From: Solirubrobacterales bacterium
Lineage (GTDB): Bacteria > Actinomycetota > Thermoleophilia > Solirubrobacterales > Solirubrobacteraceae
NCBI GenBank assembly: GCA_003134675.1
Contig: PLBZ01000066.1
Coordinates: 1 to 17,274 of the forward strand
DNA: 17,274 bases
Direction: 5' to 3'
Below, piece after piece: positions 13,667 to 17,274 of this stretch (position 1 is the stretch's first letter; each line of letters starts with the position of its first letter). A program made the translations under genes and the position numbers. The notes beneath the pieces were generated by a model. That model was given only the letters and a program-made list of their open reading frames with translations. It was not told where the DNA came from and did no database searches.

Positions 13667-15241
13667 CTATCCGGCTTCGATCCCGGGCCCCACGTGCTGT
13701 GGTGGACCCTCGGGGCCTTCGTCCGCGCCAGAGTGTCCCGCTGAAGCGCCGTCTTCTGGCAACTGATCGGCGGAGACGCTGCTCCCGTTCACCTGTCCCG
13801 CCAGATAGCGGTCGACCATGCGAGCGCACTGGCGACCCTCATTGATCGCCCACACGATCAGCGATTGTCCCCGGCGGGCATCGCCGGCGGCGAACACGCC
13901 CTCCACCGAGGTCGTGTACGGCTTCACCGCGTTGACGTTTCCGCGTGCGTCCCGGCCCACACCCAGCTGGTCGAGCAGAGCCTGCTCGGGTCCGAGGAAA
14001 CCCATCGCGAGCAGCACGAGCTGCGCCGAGAGCTCTTTCTCGGTGCCCGCCACCGGCCCGAACGGAGGCTCGGGCGCGGCCTGGGCGATCTGCAGCGCAG
14101 CCACCGCTCCGTTGCCGTCGTCGCTGAAGCGAACCGTCGTGACCGAGTAGTCCTGCTCGCCCACCGCGAGCTCCTTGGTCTCCTCCATTGCGTAGCTCAG
14201 CCGGTACTTCAGCGGCCACTCCGGCCACGGGGTGAGGTCGTCCGCGCGATTCCGCGGCGGCTTGGGAAGCAGCTCCAGCTGGACGATCGAGCGCGCGCCC
14301 TCGCGCAGCGCGTTGCCCACGCAGTCGGCGCCCGTATCGCCACCGCCAATCACCACCACGTCCTTGTCCTTGGCCGTGATCTCCTGCGCGATCGCAGGTT
14401 GATCGACGGTCGGCTGTGGGCCGAGCTCGCGCGCCACCCAGCGATTGCGCTGATAGAGGTAGTCCATCGCAAAGTGCACGCCGTCGAGCTCCCGGCCCGG
14501 TACCGGCAGGTCGCGGGGCACACGCGAGCCGGTCGCCAGCACGACCGCATCGAAGCTCCTCCGAAGCTCCTCGACGGTGACGTCGCGGCCGACCTCGACC
14601 CCGCAGCAGACCTCGACGCCCTCGGCGATCAGCTGCTCGACGCGTCGCTGCACGACCGTCTTCTCGATCTTGAAGTCCGGCACTCCGAAGCGCACCAGCC
14701 CGCCCGCCGCCTCGTCGCGCTCGAACAACTTCACGCGATGGCCAGCCCGACGCAGCTGCTGGGCGGCAGCCATGCCCGCGGGCCCTGACCCGACCACGGC
14801 GACCATCTGCCCGGTCTCGTGCCGCGGCGGGTGTGGTGTCACCCAGCCCTCGTTCCAGGCGCGGTTGATGATCGCATGCTCGATCTGTTTGATCGTCACC
14901 GCATCGCCTTCGCGGATCTCCAGCACGCATGCAGCCTCACACGGCGCAGGACAGAGCCGACCGGTGAACTCAGGAAAGTTGTTCGTCGCGTGCAGCTCCA
15001 CGATCGCGTCCTCGAAACGGTCGTGATAGACGAGGTCGTTCCAGTCAGGGATCAGGTTTCCGAGGGGGCAGCCGTTGTGACAGAACGGCACGCCGCAGTC
15101 CATGCAACGGCCACCCTGCTCACTCAGCTCCTCCACCGGTCGGGTGAGCAGAAACTCGCGGTAGTCATTCGCGCGCTCACGTGGGTCCCGCTGGGGTATT
15201 CCGCGGCGCTCGATCTGCAGGAAGCCGCCGAGCTTGCCCAT
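13667..15241 (-). CDS. gltD: Glutamate synthase small subunit GltD
   Basis: GltD (524 residues) feeds electrons from NADPH through FAD and Fe-S clusters to GltB, which makes glutamate from glutamine and 2-oxoglutarate. The N-terminal cysteine groups for two 4Fe-4S clusters are C46/C49/C54/C58 and C97/C101/C105. The FAD site GSGPAGMAAAQQL starts at 151. A second nucleotide loop is VVVIGGGDTGADC, and the C-terminal FAD motif is GVFAAGDARRGQSLIVWAI. The ATG overlaps the gltB stop by one base (TGATG), giving translational coupling. The frame extends 36 codons further upstream inside gltB, but conserved [13 protein letters not shown] marks the true start. The last 41 residues (484-524) form a Gly/Ser/Glu/Pro-rich tail that E. 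coli GltD (about 472 residues) lacks. Confidence 0.95.
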   Translation of the reverse strand: MGKLGGFLQIERRGIPQRDPRERANDYREFLLTRPVEELSEQGGRCMDCGVPFCHNGCPLGNLIPDWNDLVYHDRFEDAIVELHATNNFPEFTGRLCPAPCEAACVLEIREGDAVTIKQIEHAIINRAWNEGWVTPHPPRHETGQMVAVVGSGPAGMAAAQQLRRAGHRVKLFERDEAAGGLVRFGVPDFKIEKTVVQRRVEQLIAEGVEVCCGVEVGRDVTVEELRRSFDAVVLATGSRVPRDLPVPGRELDGVHFAMDYLYQRNRWVARELGPQPTVDQPAIAQEITAKDKDVVVIGGGDTGADCVGNALREGARSIVQLELLPKPPRNRADDLTPWPEWPLKYRLSYAMEETKELAVGEQDYSVTTVRFSDDGNGAVAALQIAQAAPEPPFGPVAGTEKELSAQLVLLAMGFLGPEQALLDQLGVGRDARGNVNAVKPYTTSVEGVFAAGDARRGQSLIVWAINEGRQCARMVDRYLAGQVNGSSVSADQLPEDGASAGHSGADEGPEGPPQHVGPGIEAG

Positions 15242-17274
15242 CAGGCCGCCACTCCCTCGGTCTGCTCGTCGACGAGCTCCCGGAGGACACGCTTGTAGTC
15301 GTGGGGCATCACCTTCACGAACGCCCCGCTCTCCAGCAGTCCCTCCCAACTGGCGAGCACGCGCGCCGCCACCGGTGAGCCCGTGCGCCGCCCGTGCTCC
15401 TCGATCAGCGCACGCAGCTCGATCACATCGGTTGGGTCGAGCTCATCGAAGCCGACCATGCCCATGTTGCAGCGCTTGGCGAAGCTCCCGTCCTCGCTCA
15501 GCACATACGCCACACCACCGCTCATCCCAGCCGCGAAGTTGCGTCCCGTCGGCCCGAGCACCACCACGCGTCCGCCGGTCATGTACTCGCAGCCATGATC
15601 GCCCACCCCCTCGACCACCGCGCTCGCGCCCGAGTTGCGCACCGCAAAGCGCTCACCCGCCAGGCCACGGAAAAAGGCCCTGCCGGCGGTCGCGCCGTAC
15701 AGCACTGTGTTGCCGACGATCACGTTCTGCTCGGCGACGAAGTGCTCGCCCATACCAGCGCGCGGACTTACGGCGAGTATCCCGCCCGAGAGACCCTTGC
15801 CGGCATAGTCGTTGGCGTCACCACGCAACGTGAAGGTCACACCCGGCGCCAGCCAGCCGCCGAAGCTCTGCCCAGCCGAGCCTTCGAAGTCGACCATGAT
15901 CGAGTTCGCTGGCAAGCCCTCCGCTCCATGTGTGCGCGCGATATGGCTGGAGAGAATGCCCCCCACGCAGCGATTGCGGTTGCGAATCTCATGGGCGATT
16001 CGCACCTGATCCTCGCCCGCGGTAGTGGCCCCCTGACGCTCCAGGAGCGGGCGTGCTCGCTCGACCAACTGCCAGTCGAGTGCGTCCTCGAGCACCGCCG
16101 GAGGCGCTTCCACGCGTCGGCGAGGCGCGCCCTCGGACAACTCGACAGGCCGCAATACGTGGGAGAGATCGACGCCCCGTGCCTTCCAATGATCGATCGC
16201 CTCTCCCGCACCGAGCAGATCGACGCGGCCAATTGCCTCATCGAGCGTTCGTAGCCCCAGTGAGGCGAGAATCTCGCGCACCTCCTCGGCGACGAAGAAG
16301 AAGAAGTTGACGACATGCTCGGGAGTGCCCTTGAAGCGCTTACGCAGCTCCGGATCCTGGGTGGCGATCCCCACCGGACAGGTGTTCAGGTGGCAGGCGC
16401 GCATCATGATGCAGCCTGTCGCGATCAGCGGCCCTGTGGAGAAGCCCATCTCATCGGCGCCCAGCATCGCCGCGATCACTACGTCGCGACCGGTCTTCAA
16501 CTGGCCGTCGGTCTGCACGATGATCCGCGAGCGCAAATCGTTCAACAGCAGCGTCTGCTGGGTCTCGGCCAGGCCGATCTCCCAGGGCACGCCCGCCGAC
16601 TGGATCGAGGACAGCGGCGAGGCACCGGTGCCGCCATCGTGGCCGGCGATCAGCACACGGTCGGCATTGGCCTTCGACACGCCCGCCGCCACCGTGCCGA
16701 CGCCCACCTCGGAGACAAGCTTGACCGACACCTGCGCCTGTGGGTTAGCGCAGCGCAGGTCGTAGATCAGCTGCTTGAGGTCCTCGATCGAATAGATGTC
16801 GTGGTGCGGTGGCGGTGAGATCAGGCCCACGCCGGGGGTGGTGTGGCGGATCGAGCCGATGTACTTGTCGACCTTGTGCCCCGGCAGCTGGCCACCCTCG
16901 CCGGGCTTGGCGCCCTGGGCCATCTTGATCTGCAGCTCGTCCGCGTTCACGAGGTAGTGGATCGTCACGCCGAAGCGACCAGAGGCGACCTGCTTGATCG
17001 CCGAGCGCCGGCGGTCGCCGTTGGGGTCGGGCGTGTAGCGCGCTGGGTCCTCCCCGCCCTCCCCCGTGTTCGAGCGCCCGCCGAGGCGGTTCATCGCGAT
17101 CGCCAGTGTCTCGTGGGCCTCACGGGAGATCGACCCGAGGCTCATCGCGCCTGTGCAGAAGCGCCTGACGATCTCCTTTGCCGGCTCCACGTCCTCCAAT
17201 GCGATGGGTTCAAAATCAGATTCCCGCCCACCTCCGATCTTCAATAGGCCCCGCAGCGTGGCTTTGCGCGCCGC
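15241..17274 (-). CDS. gltB: Glutamate synthase large subunit GltB (N-terminal part beyond window)
   Basis: These are the last 677 residues of the large subunit; the frame stays open through the right edge, and the usual length is about 1,500. The fragment begins just before the FMN synthase domain ([19 protein letters not shown] and [16 protein letters not shown]). It includes [12 protein letters not shown] and [20 protein letters not shown], and the 3Fe-4S cysteines in [15 protein letters not shown] (codons at about 16378-16413). The C-terminal beta-helix of Gly-rich repeats ([20 protein letters not shown]) follows. The glutaminase domain lies outside the window. A TTG at 17244 is an internal codon: in-frame residues continue upstream to the edge. 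It is the first gene of the gltBD pair and overlaps gltD by one base. Confidence 0.97.
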   Translation of the reverse strand, partial: AARKATLRGLLKIGGGRESDFEPIALEDVEPAKEIVRRFCTGAMSLGSISREAHETLAIAMNRLGGRSNTGEGGEDPARYTPDPNGDRRRSAIKQVASGRFGVTIHYLVNADELQIKMAQGAKPGEGGQLPGHKVDKYIGSIRHTTPGVGLISPPPHHDIYSIEDLKQLIYDLRCANPQAQVSVKLVSEVGVGTVAAGVSKANADRVLIAGHDGGTGASPLSSIQSAGVPWEIGLAETQQTLLLNDLRSRIIVQTDGQLKTGRDVVIAAMLGADEMGFSTGPLIATGCIMMRACHLNTCPVGIATQDPELRKRFKGTPEHVVNFFFFVAEEVREILASLGLRTLDEAIGRVDLLGAGEAIDHWKARGVDLSHVLRPVELSEGAPRRRVEAPPAVLEDALDWQLVERARPLLERQGATTAGEDQVRIAHEIRNRNRCVGGILSSHIARTHGAEGLPANSIMVDFEGSAGQSFGGWLAPGVTFTLRGDANDYAGKGLSGGILAVSPRAGMGEHFVAEQNVIVGNTVLYGATAGRAFFRGLAGERFAVRNSGASAVVEGVGDHGCEYMTGGRVVVLGPTGRNFAAGMSGGVAYVLSEDGSFAKRCNMGMVGFDELDPTDVIELRALIEEHGRRTGSPVAARVLASWEGLLESGAFVKVMPHDYKRVLRELVDEQTEGVAA

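Noticed and set aside
13865-16254. Long plus-strand frames opposite gltD and gltB (13865-14788 and 15394-16254)
   Set aside because: Both are antisense to genes with unmistakable cofactor motifs; the products show no recognisable domain.
17242-17244. TTG as a start codon for gltB
   Set aside because: In-frame residues continue upstream to the window edge, and the glutaminase domain should precede this point, so the codon is internal.
1-17274. Mobile elements, CRISPR arrays, tRNA or rRNA genes, riboswitches
   Set aside because: I saw no transposase or integrase motifs, regularly spaced repeats, cloverleaf sequences or rRNA-like stretches; genes are packed with gaps under 130 bases.

Overview
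This window is GC-rich, gene-dense DNA. It looks like the chromosome of an actinobacterium, perhaps a deep branch such as Thermoleophilia/Solirubrobacterales. The basis is codon and base use, a WS/DGAT acyltransferase, actinobacterial-type leaderless starts, GTG/TTG starts, and a CxH...CPxC/HhH protein I associate with that phylum. The lineage is inference; no rRNA or other marker gene is present. I see no tRNA, rRNA, insertion sequence, CRISPR array or phage gene, and no stretch over 300 bases without a gene.

Left part (1-8013). A rhodanese-ThiF/MoeB sulfur-activation protein runs off the left edge on the minus strand. It diverges from a rightward series: a SCO1/SenC copper lipoprotein, an Rrf2 regulator with three cysteines, then a complete SUF iron-sulfur assembly operon in the order sufC-sufD-sufS-sufU-sufB. 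A two-domain thioredoxin-fold protein follows, probably translated by coupling. The genes overlap or lie within a few bases of each other, apart from a 64-base gap before sufB that may hold an internal promoter. The sufCDSUB order is that of Bacillus subtilis, not the sufBDCSU order usual in actinobacteria such as mycobacteria. The regulator is also Rrf2/IscR-like rather than the mycobacterial SufR type.

Middle part (7994-12018). Leftward genes encode a two-part metallophosphoesterase and the 4Fe-4S enzyme IspH of the MEP isoprenoid pathway. IspH diverges, across only 30 bases, from a rightward wax ester synthase/diacylglycerol acyltransferase. A leftward MIP18/DUF59 (SufT/PaaD-like) iron-sulfur maturation protein follows.

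Right part (12039-17274). All genes are leftward: a 151-residue helical protein of unknown function; a 335-residue protein with an N-terminal CxH...CPxC knuckle and a helix-hairpin-helix-like core (tentatively the thymine-hypermodification pyrophosphorylase clade 3 family); gltD; and gltB, which runs off the right edge. gltB and gltD overlap as TGATG.

Fe-S biology links many of the genes. Rrf2 is a likely sensor. SufSU mobilise sulfur, SufBCD form the scaffold, and DUF59 assists maturation. IspH (4Fe-4S), GltB (3Fe-4S) and GltD (4Fe-4S) are clients. Four genes without a Shine-Dalgarno sequence share a TAnnCT -10-like hexamer 6-7 bases before the start codon, which points to leaderless transcription.
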